Shown here: positions 44,887 through 53,560 of the stretch, in pieces
How the letters are laid out: every line of letters begins with the position of its first letter
Position numbering within the stretch: position 1 is the first letter of the stretch
DNA from: Winogradskyella luteola
Lineage (GTDB): Bacteria > Bacteroidota > Bacteroidia > Flavobacteriales > Flavobacteriaceae
Direction: 5' to 3'
Assembly (NCBI RefSeq): GCF_019203985.1
Contig: NZ_JAGSPD010000002.1
Coordinates: forward strand, 310,001 to 374,000
DNA length: 64,000 bases
Notes under the pieces: generated by a model
Databases searched by the model: none
Told to the model about the DNA's origin: nothing
What the model saw: only the letters and a program-made list of their open reading frames with translations
Position numbers and translations under genes: made by a program

Positions 44887-45081
44887 ATGATTATAACCAT
44901 TACCTTGATTTTGTCTTTTTTGGTCTGTGTTAACTTTTTATTGCTAATTTTTAGTTGCAATAAAACTCCTAAAAAAGCTGAGAATAAAAAACCAACTGTG
45001 ATACGCAATCAAAAACCTACGACAACTACTTTAGCTGCCACTCGATTACGGACACGCCAACTTGCTGCAACAGGGAGTTAG
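44887..45081 (+). CDS. Small membrane protein, 64 aa
   Basis: One hydrophobic segment (residues 2-23, LILSFLVCVNFLLLIFSC) followed by a Lys/Thr-rich tail ending LAATGS. A TAnnTTTG box lies 47 nt upstream. The last 56 nt overlap the end of ung on the other strand, so the coding pattern there serves two genes. It could be a real small inner-membrane protein; no family can be named. The hydrophobic start and promoter support it. Confidence 0.5.
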   Translation: MIITITLILSFLVCVNFLLLIFSCNKTPKKAENKKPTVIRNQKPTTTTLAATRLRTRQLAATGS

Positions 45082-45700
45082 TTTTACTAAAATGTTTATT
45101 GCCAAACCAGTAACCTCTATTTGCACTCAGCGGAGATGGATGACCTGTTTCTAAAATAGAATGAATAGCCGTGTTTATAAGTTTCTTTTTCTTTTTGGCA
45201 AATCCACCCCAAAGTAAAAACACTACGTTTTGTTTTTTTTGACTAATAATTTGAATGACAGCATCGGTAAATTGCTCCCAGCCCTTGTTTTGATGACTAC
45301 CAGCTTGATGGGCTCTCACAGTTAATGTAGCATTTAATAACAGTACACCTTGATCTGCCCATGGTATTAGATTTCCACTTTTAGGATAAGGAAAACCTAA
45401 ATCTTGCTCAAGCTCTTTAAAAATATTAATAAGTGAAGGTGGATGAGCTATACCATCACTAACAGAGAAGCATAATCCATTTGCCTGACCCATTCCGTGA
45501 TATGGATCTTGACCTATGATGACGACTTTAACATCATCAAAAGAACAATGATTAAAAGCATTAAAAATATCAGATCCTTTTGGAAAGCACTTATGTGTTG
45601 TGTATTCCATTTTTACAAATTCAACTAAATCCTTAAAATAAGGCTTGTCGAATTCAGCCTGAAGGTAAGGTTTCCAACTCTGATGTATGTCTACATTCAT
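45026..45700 (-). CDS. ung: Uracil-DNA glycosylase
   Basis: 224 aa family 1 enzyme that removes uracil from DNA. Catalytic D65 is in the water-activating loop IIGQDPYHGMGQANGLCFSV, and H187 in HPSPLSANRGYWFGNKHF. WGGFAKKKKKLI and the Leu-loop complete the family. The C-terminus overlaps the 64-aa membrane peptide gene on the plus strand by 56 bp. Confidence 0.97.
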   Translation of the reverse strand: MNVDIHQSWKPYLQAEFDKPYFKDLVEFVKMEYTTHKCFPKGSDIFNAFNHCSFDDVKVVIIGQDPYHGMGQANGLCFSVSDGIAHPPSLINIFKELEQDLGFPYPKSGNLIPWADQGVLLLNATLTVRAHQAGSHQNKGWEQFTDAVIQIISQKKQNVVFLLWGGFAKKKKKLINTAIHSILETGHPSPLSANRGYWFGNKHFSKTNSLLQQVGVSVIEWQLK

Positions 45701-45794
45701 ACCATAGATTTTACATCAAAAATAAGGATTTATTGTCGTTGGTCATATCATATTATTTAACCTAAATTTGCAACTTTAGAAGTTATAACATTCC

Positions 45795-47963
45795 ATGATA
45801 CGAATTCATGAAAAAACCTTAAAAGACTTAGAGTTTTATACGGTTTTAGAACAAATTAGCGAGTATACTATTACAGCTTTGGGAAAAGAGGCTTCCTTAG
45901 CCACACGCCCTATTGAAGTTGAAGCTCAGCTTATTCGAGAATTGGATTATGTCAATGAATATCATTCTTCATTTGACAATGAAAATAGAATACCTAATCA
46001 TGGTTTTGAACCCATCTCAAAAGAACTCAAACTTTTAAATATTGAAAGCACATATCTAGAAATTTCCAGTCTTCAGAAATTGGTAAGTATTTCGCTTACG
46101 GCCAACAGTATTGTTAAGTTCTTAGAAAAGTTTAAAGACTACTACCCAAAACTGCAACAATACAGTAAGTATATAGAAATAACTACAGCCATAATCGAAC
46201 AAATAGACAATGTTGTGGATCGTTTTGGTGATATAAAAGATAACGCTTCTCCACAACTAGAGGAATTGAGACGTGAAATAAACAAGCTAAAAGGGAAAAT
46301 AAACAGTAGTTTTTCTTCGGCCTTAAATCGATATCATGGTCTAGATTATTTAGATGACATTAGAGAATCTGTGGTAGACAACAGACGCGTACTAGCGGTT
46401 AAAGCCATGTACCGTCGTAAAGTTAAAGGTGCTATAATGGGCGGCAGCAAAACTGGCAGTATTGTTTATATAGAGCCAGAAACTACACTACAACACACCC
46501 GAGAACTCAATAACTTAGAGTACGAAGAAAAAGAAGAAGTTATTAAAATCCTTAAAGAGCTTACAGATTTTGTTCGTTTGTTCTTACCCCTTTTAAATGA
46601 CTATCAAACATTTCTAACCAAAATTGATGTTATTGCCGCTAAGGCAAAATATGCTCGCAGTATGGAAGCCATTCTACCAGAAATATCCAACGAGCGACAC
46701 ATTTTTATAAAAGATGCATATCACCCACTGCTCTATTTAACCAATAAAGAAAAAGGAGAAAAAACGTTTCCGCAAACTATTGGACTAAATGAAGAGAACC
46801 GAATCATCGTAATTTCGGGACCAAATGCAGGTGGAAAAAGTATTACCCTAAAAACTGTTGGTTTATTACAGGTAATGCTACAAAGTGCTATGTTGATTCC
46901 TGTACATGAGCGTAGTAAAGTTTGTTTATTTGAAAGGGTTTTGAGTGACATTGGCGACAATCAATCTATAGAAAATCATTTAAGTACGTATAGCTATCGC
47001 TTAAAACAAATGAACTATTTCTTAAAAAAGTGCAACTCTAAAACCTTATTCTTAATTGATGAATTTGGAACCGGTAGTGATCCTGAGCTTGGTGGTGCAT
47101 TGGCTGAAACTTTTCTTGAAGTTTTCTACGATAGAAAAGCCTTCGGAATTATTACAACCCACTACTCCAACCTAAAATTATTGGCCAACGAGTTACCACA
47201 CATGCAAAACGCAAATATGTTGTTTAACGAGCGAAGTTTGGAACCCATGTACAAATTGGTTACGGGACAAGCAGGTAGCTCTTTTACGTTCGAAGTGGCT
47301 CAGAAAAATGGCATTCCATATAGTTTAATCAATAAATCTAAAAAGAAGATTGAACGTGGCAAAGTACGTTTTGATGCTACTATTGCCAAGCTCCAAAAAG
47401 AACGCAGTAAACTAGAACGCACTGAGCAATCTTTAAAAGCTAATGAAAAAAAGAAACTTTCTGAGGCCGAAAAACTTGAAGAAACCAATGCTAAAATCCA
47501 AAAGAAATTGGAAAGCTTTCAAGAATTGTACGATACTAATCAACGCTTAATATATCTAGGCCAGAAAGTTAATGACTTAGCTGAAAAATTTCAGAATAAT
47601 AAAAAGAAGCGTGAGTTAATGGCAGAATTATTTCGGTTGGTACAGATTGAGAATTCCAAACGCAAAAAGCTTTCAACCAAACAGAAGCGTGCTGAAAAAG
47701 CGAAAGAAAAACAGGTGAAAGCAGAGGCTGAAAAGAAAGTTGCAGTGATCCGTAAAAAGAAAAAAGCTGCAAAAAAGAAGGAAGTTGTTGTCGAAAAACC
47801 AAAACCTGTGTTAAAAGTTGGCGATCGTGTTAGGATGTACGATGGTAAAGCCGTTGGTAGTATTGACAATATAGAAAAAGGAAAAGCCATAGTAAACTAT
47901 GGCGTTTTCACGACTAACGTAAATTTGGATTTATTAGAATTGGTTGAGGCTAAAAATAAATAA
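45795..47963 (+). CDS. MutS2-like ATPase without Smr domain
   Basis: 722 aa. MutS core (KMDxxx-like lever and clamp regions) to about 320, then the ATPase with Walker A GPNAGGKSITLKT at about residue 342, Walker B LFLIDEFGTGSDPELGGALAE, and TTHYSNLKLLA. The C-terminal part is a long coiled-coil and lysine/alanine-rich linker (RAEKAKEKQVKAEAEKKVAV), then a KOW-like end (VGDRVRMYDGKAVGSIDNIEKG). The Smr nuclease domain of typical MutS2 is absent. It probably acts in recombination control or ribosome rescue; the Smr-less form should lack nuclease activity. Confidence 0.9.
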   Translation: MIRIHEKTLKDLEFYTVLEQISEYTITALGKEASLATRPIEVEAQLIRELDYVNEYHSSFDNENRIPNHGFEPISKELKLLNIESTYLEISSLQKLVSISLTANSIVKFLEKFKDYYPKLQQYSKYIEITTAIIEQIDNVVDRFGDIKDNASPQLEELRREINKLKGKINSSFSSALNRYHGLDYLDDIRESVVDNRRVLAVKAMYRRKVKGAIMGGSKTGSIVYIEPETTLQHTRELNNLEYEEKEEVIKILKELTDFVRLFLPLLNDYQTFLTKIDVIAAKAKYARSMEAILPEISNERHIFIKDAYHPLLYLTNKEKGEKTFPQTIGLNEENRIIVISGPNAGGKSITLKTVGLLQVMLQSAMLIPVHERSKVCLFERVLSDIGDNQSIENHLSTYSYRLKQMNYFLKKCNSKTLFLIDEFGTGSDPELGGALAETFLEVFYDRKAFGIITTHYSNLKLLANELPHMQNANMLFNERSLEPMYKLVTGQAGSSFTFEVAQKNGIPYSLINKSKKKIERGKVRFDATIAKLQKERSKLERTEQSLKANEKKKLSEAEKLEETNAKIQKKLESFQELYDTNQRLIYLGQKVNDLAEKFQNNKKKRELMAELFRLVQIENSKRKKLSTKQKRAEKAKEKQVKAEAEKKVAVIRKKKKAAKKKEVVVEKPKPVLKVGDRVRMYDGKAVGSIDNIEKGKAIVNYGVFTTNVNLDLLELVEAKNK

Positions 47964-48016
47964 CCTTAAATTATACTGCTTTAAGCTAAAGTTATCTTGA
48001 TTTTTTTGTTTTCTAA

Positions 48017-48190
48017 AAAATACTTGAAATCCGACTGGCCCCGTTTTTACGTATGAATCTATCTACTAAAGAAATTGCATCAATGCTCAATGTACTACCG
48101 GATAGCGTATTAAAATCCAAATACCGCTTAAAGAAAAAATTGGTGTTAAGCAAAGAAGAGTATTTAACGCAATTTTTAAATACACTATAA
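48017..48190 (+). pseudogene. Remnant of a LuxR-type HTH regulator (C-terminal fragment)
   Basis: Frame translates to KILEIRLAPFLRMNLSTKEIASML and on to YRLKKKLVLSKEEYLTQFLNTL, then TAA. This is the C-terminal helix-turn-helix of the Bacteroidota sensor/TPR regulators, whose usual end reads like LRxNLSTKEIAxxLNVSPDSVxxSRYRLKKKL. The stop codon at 48014 cuts the frame upstream and there is no room for the N-terminal part of about 500 residues. A 45-codon ORF from ATG 48053 could still be translated. The region looks like a leftover after deletion or integration. Confidence 0.65.
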
Positions 48191-48212
48191 GCATAAGGCT
48201 TATCTTTGCATT

Positions 48213-48635
48213 GTGATAGATAACATACCAAAAGATAAGCAATTAATTCTGTTTGATGGTGTTTGTAACTTATGCAACAGCAGTGTTTTATATGTTATAA
48301 AGCGCGATACAAATAATGCGTTTCTATTTGCTCCGTTACAGAGCGAAATTGGTGAGTCAATCATTAATGAGTTTAACATAGACACTGCTAAAACAGACTC
48401 AATTATACTTTATAAACCTAAAGAAAGAAAGATATATCACAAATCTAGTGCAGCGCTGCAAGTAGCAAAGCAGCTAAGTTTCCCAACTAAACTAATGGCT
48501 GTATTTTTCATTGTACCTAAATTGATACGCAATTGGGTATATGACTACGTGGCCAAAAATCGCTACAAATGGTACGGCAAAAAAGATGCGTGCATGATAC
48601 CAACACCAGAATTAAAATCTAAGTTTCTTGAATAA
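48213..48635 (+). CDS. Thiol-disulfide oxidoreductase-like DCC family protein (DUF393)
   Basis: 140 aa. Thioredoxin-like: LILFDGVCNLCNSSVLYVIKRD, with CxxC at C18 and C21 and the DCC-family pattern DGVCNLC. It also has FAPLQSEIGESIINEFN and the C-terminal NWVYDYVAKNRYKWYGKKD. The start codon is GTG at 48213; that gives the usual N-terminal length. Predicted redox-related; membrane association is unlikely. It follows the HTH remnant by 22 bp, but the two are unlikely to be functionally linked. Confidence 0.88.
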   Translation: MIDNIPKDKQLILFDGVCNLCNSSVLYVIKRDTNNAFLFAPLQSEIGESIINEFNIDTAKTDSIILYKPKERKIYHKSSAALQVAKQLSFPTKLMAVFFIVPKLIRNWVYDYVAKNRYKWYGKKDACMIPTPELKSKFLE

Positions 48636-48638
48636 AAA

Positions 48639-48668
48639 AAGCCTTTTAGTATCCATTCTAAAAGGCTT
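48639..48668. terminator. Hairpin terminator after the DCC gene
   Basis: Stem AAGCCTTTTAG / CTAAAAGGCTT (11 bp) with 8-nt loop. The A-run before the stem would make a better terminator on the minus strand, but it stands directly after the DCC stop codon. Confidence 0.6.
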
Positions 48669-48997
48669 CTTAAATTAACAACTTACTTAAAACTAATTTA
48701 ACTTAAACAAAATTCAATTCGTATAGAGGGATGATAACGAATTGGTTAATAGCACATGGTTTTGTTTGTTCAAAAATAAAGTACCATCTACTACTACATA
48801 AAAAAAATCGATATAAGTCCATTTATAATTGTTTTAAAAGTTAAAAGTGCAAATAATATCCATAAGGAGCATCAAAAGTTCAAAGCTCGCTAATTGAAAC
48901 GTAGGGTTTACCTTTTATATTCAATCGTATACTCATTTTAAGTTTTGAGTTTATATACACCATAATAGTTTTGATAAAACTAAAACTCTAAGCTATT
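48669..48997. other. Intergenic region without recognisable gene
   Basis: AT-rich; I see no coding pattern beyond a short minus-strand frame (MSIRLNIKGKPYVSISEL) that I do not recognise. No clear promoter for the following DUF4139 gene. Confidence 0.4.
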
Positions 48998-50902
48998 ATG
49001 AAAAACGTATTAAAACTTCTATACTTTCTTTTGAGTATACAATGGATAAGTGCCCAAACAGAAAGTAAAATTACAAATGTAACTGTCTATCTCGATGGTG
49101 CAGAAATCAACCGAACAGCTCGCGTAAGTTTAAAATCTGGTACTTCAGAATTTACATTTAATGCTTTGTCACCTCATATTGAAGAAAGTAGCATACAAAT
49201 TTCTGGGCTAAAAAAAGCTTCTATACTATCTATTAACTATGGCATAAATTATTTGTCTAAACAAAAGCAGAATGACTCCATCACAGCTTTAAAAGACGAA
49301 CTAAAAGTACTTAAAGGTAAAATTCAAAATCAATACGATTCAATTTCTGGCTATAATGAAGAAGTGAGCCTTATTCAAAGTAATAAAAAACTTGGCAATG
49401 CAACTAAAGTGGTAAGTCTAGAGCAGTTAAAAACTTTTGCCACCTACTACAGAGAAAGAATTACCGAGCTAAAAATGGCGATTCACAAATCTAATCGTAT
49501 GATTGAAAGTTATGAAAAAAAACAAGTAAATATAAAGCAACAACTCGTAGAATTTAATGTTGATGAAAAAGTGCAAACCGGAGAAATAACCCTAAAACTA
49601 AACAGTGACAAACCAATAGGTTTAGACCTAAAAATAAGTTACAATATAGAAAATGCCGGATGGTTTCCTATTTACGATTTAAAAGCCGATAAAATCAATG
49701 AACCAATAAACTTAGAATACAAAGCGCACGTTTATCAAAATTCTGGTTGCGATTGGAATGGTGTAAATCTAGTACTCTCTACTGGAGACCCAAATACCAA
49801 CAATGAAAAACCAATAGTTAACCCTAAATACTTAAACTTTGTTAGTGCATATAGTAATTACCAATCGCAGCGTGCCACAAGAAATTATAATTATAAATAT
49901 AATCCGTTGGTAAAGACGGTTACTGGTGTCGTAACAACTTCGAGCGATGGGTTACCTTTGCCTGGTGCTAACATTATTGAAAAAGGGACTTCTAATGGTG
50001 TACAAACAGATTTTGATGGGCGTTACACCTTAAAAACTTCTACTGGTAACACATTAATATTTTCTTATGTAGGTATGAAAACCGAAGAGCTCCCTATTCA
50101 CTCCAGTACAATGAATGTAGCGCTAGATGAAAATAATACATTAGAAGAGGTTGTTGTAGTTGCTTATGGCATCAAAAAAGAGAAACTTAACGGCACCAAC
50201 GCAGTACAGCAAATGATAGATGAGGATGATTTTGAAGAACAGCCTTACGTAGAACCCATAAACTATACGTTTAATGGCAATATAATTGAAACAGGAATAA
50301 CAAATACCAACTTTAAAATCGATAAAACATATAGCATACCGTCCGATGGTGATGTAACCGTTATTGAAGTGGACAGGTTCAGTGTACCAGCAAATTACGA
50401 GTACTTTACAGCACCTGTTTTAAACGAAAATGTATTCTTAACTGCAAAAATCGGTAACTGGGAACAGTATAATCTGTTACCTGCAGAAGCCAATGTATAT
50501 TTTGAAGGTAGTTATTCTGGTAAAACAAATATAAATCCAGGAGCAACTACAGATAGTTTAACAATTTCTCTTGGAGTGGATCCGAATATCATTGTAAAAC
50601 GCACACAACGTAATGACTTTAAGAAAACCACATTTATTGGAAACAATAAAGTTGTTTACAAAGGTTTTGAAGTTGAACTTAGAAACAACAAACAATCAAA
50701 AATTCAATTAACACTTATGGATAGAGTTCCCATTACTCAAAATAAATCTATTAAACTCGATGATATTGAAACTGGCACCTCAGAATATGATAAGGAAAAA
50801 GGTATTCTGAAATGGGTTTTTAATTTAGAACCAGGTGAAACCGATAAGGTTGAGCACTCATATTCCGTAAAATATCCAAAAGGAAAACGGGTTAACCTTT
50901 AA
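48998..50902 (+). CDS. DUF4139 protein with inserted TonB-receptor-type N-terminal domain
   Basis: 634 aa exported protein (signal peptide MKNVLKLLYFLLSIQWISAQ). The N-terminal DUF4140-like part (about 20-115) includes TKITNVTVYLDGAEINRTARV. A coiled-coil (about 85-185) and the DUF4139 start (about 190-280, ISYNIENAGWFPIYDLKAD) follow. Residues about 308-405 are a carboxypeptidase-D-regulatory-like domain (VTGVVTTSSDGLPLPGANIIEKGT) ending in EEVVVVAYG, exactly the signature of SusC-type TonB-dependent receptors. The DUF4139 fold then resumes to the C-terminus (DRVPITQNKSIKL). Function unknown; related to mucoidy-inhibitor A-like proteins. Confidence 0.85.
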   Translation: MKNVLKLLYFLLSIQWISAQTESKITNVTVYLDGAEINRTARVSLKSGTSEFTFNALSPHIEESSIQISGLKKASILSINYGINYLSKQKQNDSITALKDELKVLKGKIQNQYDSISGYNEEVSLIQSNKKLGNATKVVSLEQLKTFATYYRERITELKMAIHKSNRMIESYEKKQVNIKQQLVEFNVDEKVQTGEITLKLNSDKPIGLDLKISYNIENAGWFPIYDLKADKINEPINLEYKAHVYQNSGCDWNGVNLVLSTGDPNTNNEKPIVNPKYLNFVSAYSNYQSQRATRNYNYKYNPLVKTVTGVVTTSSDGLPLPGANIIEKGTSNGVQTDFDGRYTLKTSTGNTLIFSYVGMKTEELPIHSSTMNVALDENNTLEEVVVVAYGIKKEKLNGTNAVQQMIDEDDFEEQPYVEPINYTFNGNIIETGITNTNFKIDKTYSIPSDGDVTVIEVDRFSVPANYEYFTAPVLNENVFLTAKIGNWEQYNLLPAEANVYFEGSYSGKTNINPGATTDSLTISLGVDPNIIVKRTQRNDFKKTTFIGNNKVVYKGFEVELRNNKQSKIQLTLMDRVPITQNKSIKLDDIETGTSEYDKEKGILKWVFNLEPGETDKVEHSYSVKYPKGKRVNL

Positions 50903-50930
50903 CTTATTAAAACATCACGTTTACTTATCC

Positions 50931-50963
50931 AAAAAAACCAGTACACTCAGTATTGGTTTTTTT
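50931..50963 (+). terminator. Intrinsic terminator after the DUF4139 gene
   Basis: AAAAAAACCAGTA / TATTGGTTTTTTT stem with one G-U pair and a T-run on both sides of the DNA; works in either orientation. Confidence 0.7.
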
Positions 50964-51217
50964 GTTGAAACAATTGTAGTACCTTAGATTTAAGCTTATT
51001 TTTAAGTTAATGGTTTTTAAGCTTAGTAATTCTGAACCTCAAAGCAAAATGATGTTAATTTAACCCTAGCTTCTGTTAGTTGGGAACGAGTTAAATTCTA
51101 TAAAGAGACTTGTCTAACCTCTTCTATGGTGTCAGCTAATGATAAACGGAAACATTTAGCTTTGGGGTTTTTACTCTAAAATTGAAGTCTAAACACCTAA
51201 TGAGTTCATTGGCATAT
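50964..51217. other. Intergenic region, no gene seen
   Basis: Contains an imperfect inverted repeat TAAGCTTA...TAAGCTTA (50991-51026). Otherwise no coding or promoter signal that I can support. Confidence 0.4.
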
Positions 51218-52378
51218 TTACTTTAAACTCTTCAAGATAAAATCTAAATTCGGGTTGGTGTTATCATTGGTATCATAAGCATCTGTAAAATATGTTGGCT
51301 CAAATGCTAATCCCAAATCTTGTAATTTTTTTATTGTTGGTATATATTCCTGACTTACTTTTCCTGTGAGCAATATACCTAAATCATATTTTGCTTTGGC
51401 GTATTTGTATATGTTGCGTAAGCCTCTTAGGTACAAATGATCTTTTGTAAAACCACCTCCTCTATGGACTCTAAGTGTAATTCCAAAAGCCTTATCTCTA
51501 TTCAGTTTATGCTGATTGTGCAATAAATGAAACGTATCAGAAAAACTGTAACCTTTATTTAGGCTATCTACCGCAATGACCCTAAATGCCAACTCTTTTA
51601 AACGCTCAATGGTTAAACAACCACTCATAAATTCGGCATAAACAGCTAAACCTTCTTGTGTCTCAACGTTATTTGGCAATCCATTAGAAAATATATTTAG
51701 GGGTTGATCCAAGGCATTAAATGTCGTGACCATGTGTACGCCAATCTCGTGATTCGTAAGTACTTTTAGTTGATTTAAGCTATACTTATGGCTCTTTTTG
51801 AGCACCAAAGTTTGTATATTATTAAGCACCATGGCTGCTGCAGAAAGATTATTGGATATCTTTATGTTATATTTAAAACTGTAACGTTTAGAAAATTCTT
51901 CAAAATAATCTTTGGCCTCACTGGCATTGTACATAGGAAGCATTTCTTCATCAAATTCAGAGTCATCAAAACGAAAAATAAACTTCGCATTTTCAATATC
52001 CTTTTCAGTTGGTGTACCAAAGCTCTTTAAACTATTAAAGTAAAATTTTCTGCCTTGACCAATTGTCTCTACACACTCAATTAAACCCGAATATTCATAG
52101 ATAATGTCTTCATACAACTGCCGTATATCTTCATCTTCTATGCGTTCCAAACGTTGCGAAAAAAACAAACGATGCAACTTATACCCGTTGAATCGTACTT
52201 TTTTATATTTAAATGCTGGCTCGTAATTATATTTTGAAGCAAAGAATTTTTTCTTTTCTGAAGCTATATTTAATGGATTGATATAATTAAGCAGTTCAAT
52301 ATTTCTCACTAATCGGTTAAGATTGGAATCGATATCAAATAAATCTTGAAACTCTTCCGTTGTTTTAATTTGGGACAT
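51218..52378 (-). CDS. QEGLA-motif (DUF1704/MATCAP-type) metallopeptidase
   Basis: 386 aa. Zinc-peptidase motif H210-E211-I-G-V-H215 (LTNHEIGVHMV) with the downstream family motif QEGLAVYAEF (241-250), E242 probably the third ligand. Eukaryotic members (MATCAP) remove the C-terminal tyrosine of tubulin, so the fold is a carboxypeptidase-like zincin. Bacterial members are annotated as flavohaemoglobin-expression modulators. It is the last gene in a tight operon with an N-formylglutamate amidohydrolase-like enzyme and an ATP-grasp ligase; the start overlaps the preceding stop by 1 bp. A peptide-tail processing role is inferred. Confidence 0.88.
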   Translation of the reverse strand: MSQIKTTEEFQDLFDIDSNLNRLVRNIELLNYINPLNIASEKKKFFASKYNYEPAFKYKKVRFNGYKLHRLFFSQRLERIEDEDIRQLYEDIIYEYSGLIECVETIGQGRKFYFNSLKSFGTPTEKDIENAKFIFRFDDSEFDEEMLPMYNASEAKDYFEEFSKRYSFKYNIKISNNLSAAAMVLNNIQTLVLKKSHKYSLNQLKVLTNHEIGVHMVTTFNALDQPLNIFSNGLPNNVETQEGLAVYAEFMSGCLTIERLKELAFRVIAVDSLNKGYSFSDTFHLLHNQHKLNRDKAFGITLRVHRGGGFTKDHLYLRGLRNIYKYAKAKYDLGILLTGKVSQEYIPTIKKLQDLGLAFEPTYFTDAYDTNDNTNPNLDFILKSLK

Positions 52379-53208
52379 TATTCTTTAAAGGTATTGTAAA
52401 ATTCGTTAGCATGCTTTGGCAAAAGTGTTTGTAATTGTTTTTCAACAGCGGCTACCACTTCTGGATAATTTATCTGCTTATATTCATCGCAGTATACTTT
52501 TGCTATTTCGGTTGCCAAAACTAAGGTGTTCTTAAAGTTGTTGGTAATATATTTTAGGAAATATCCATTGCCTTGAAAAGTGTCATTAACCTTAGCAGTT
52601 TGTTTAATGCCATGTGGCAATTGGATACCCGCCAAAGCTTGTCTCCAGGTTTCAACTTGTACTCCAAAACGTTCATTATCAATATTGGTAGTCCCTAAAT
52701 TCCAAGTAGGTACTTCCCTATCCCAACGTTGCCAATTGTAGCTGTGCATATCGTAAACGATGCATACACCAAATTTTTCTTCAAGCTTAGCAATTAAAGC
52801 GTTCACAACTTTATAAAAGTTAGTGTGCTTTTGTAAACTTTTTTCTTTTTCCTTCTTTGGTAAAGGATTTTTCCAAAGTTGCTTTCCCCAAGCGGTATCA
52901 AAAACGGCATTCTCAGGATCGCGATTAAGGTCGTATTCAAAACGAGAGTCACATCCTGCAATTACAATAGGGTGCGAAATCACCATACTCTTAGTTTCCG
53001 GGTCTTCCTCGTACCATCTGTCATATTCAGAATGTAAGCAATTGTTCCATAGGTCTTTTCGAAACTGATGACCATCATGCACAGCACCACAGGCATAAGG
53101 TACATATTTACTTATTTTAAGTGTAAATGCATAATCTTCTGAAACCGCAGAAAACGTTTCCTCGTTTTCTATTTTAGATATGATTTGTTGAACTGAAAGT
53201 CGATCCAT
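52378..53208 (-). CDS. N-formylglutamate amidohydrolase family protein
   Basis: 276 aa. The zinc-enzyme pattern DMHSYNWQRW, preceded by FYKVVNALIAKLEEKFGVCIVYDMHSY, and RFEYDLNRDP match the N-formylglutamate amidohydrolase family. The family hydrolyses N-acyl glutamate or similar amide substrates; the actual substrate here is probably the product of the adjacent ATP-grasp ligase. One-base overlaps with both neighbours show a strict operon. No histidine utilisation genes are nearby, so a role in His degradation is unlikely. Confidence 0.88.
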   Translation of the reverse strand: MDRLSVQQIISKIENEETFSAVSEDYAFTLKISKYVPYACGAVHDGHQFRKDLWNNCLHSEYDRWYEEDPETKSMVISHPIVIAGCDSRFEYDLNRDPENAVFDTAWGKQLWKNPLPKKEKEKSLQKHTNFYKVVNALIAKLEEKFGVCIVYDMHSYNWQRWDREVPTWNLGTTNIDNERFGVQVETWRQALAGIQLPHGIKQTAKVNDTFQGNGYFLKYITNNFKNTLVLATEIAKVYCDEYKQINYPEVVAAVEKQLQTLLPKHANEFYNTFKE

Positions 53209-53543
53209 TATACTGCTTTAAATAACCGTTTTAATGCCAACAGCATATTTTGCTCAAGAACCGTGTATTCGTCATCCACAAAAAATAACACCTTAATATC
53301 TTCGATAAGAATATCTATGTCATCTTTTCCGTAATGGTGTTGCTCTAAACTAGTCATTATCTTTTTTAGGCCTTGATAATCGTTGTCGTTTTCAAATTCT
53401 TCCTTTATATCAAGGAATGTGTCAATATCTACTTTAGATAAAATTAGTTTTTGCTCATTGGCAGTTTCCTTAAAGTCTGCATTAGCCGCAAACAATAAGA
53501 TATAAGCCAACAACTCGTCTTTGGTCCAGTCGATTGATTTCAT
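53208..53543 (-). CDS. TerB-like small acidic protein
   Basis: 111 aa all-helical, acidic protein: MKSIDWTKDELLAYILLFAANADFKETANEQKLILSKVDIDTFLDIKEEF, ending MLLALKRLFKAV. The pattern of a long helix with a TerB-type N-terminal segment suggests a scaffold or metal-binding protein. The role is not known, but the context indicates that it belongs to the peptide-tailoring operon, with a 1-bp overlap with the amidohydrolase. Confidence 0.72.
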   Translation of the reverse strand: MKSIDWTKDELLAYILLFAANADFKETANEQKLILSKVDIDTFLDIKEEFENDNDYQGLKKIMTSLEQHHYGKDDIDILIEDIKVLFFVDDEYTVLEQNMLLALKRLFKAV

Positions 53544-53560
53544 TATTATAACATTAGGGT

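Noticed and set aside
48213-48635. Toxin-antitoxin or mobile element at the HTH remnant
   Set aside because: The neighbouring genes (mutS2, DCC protein) are housekeeping-like, with no integrase, repeats or second small gene.
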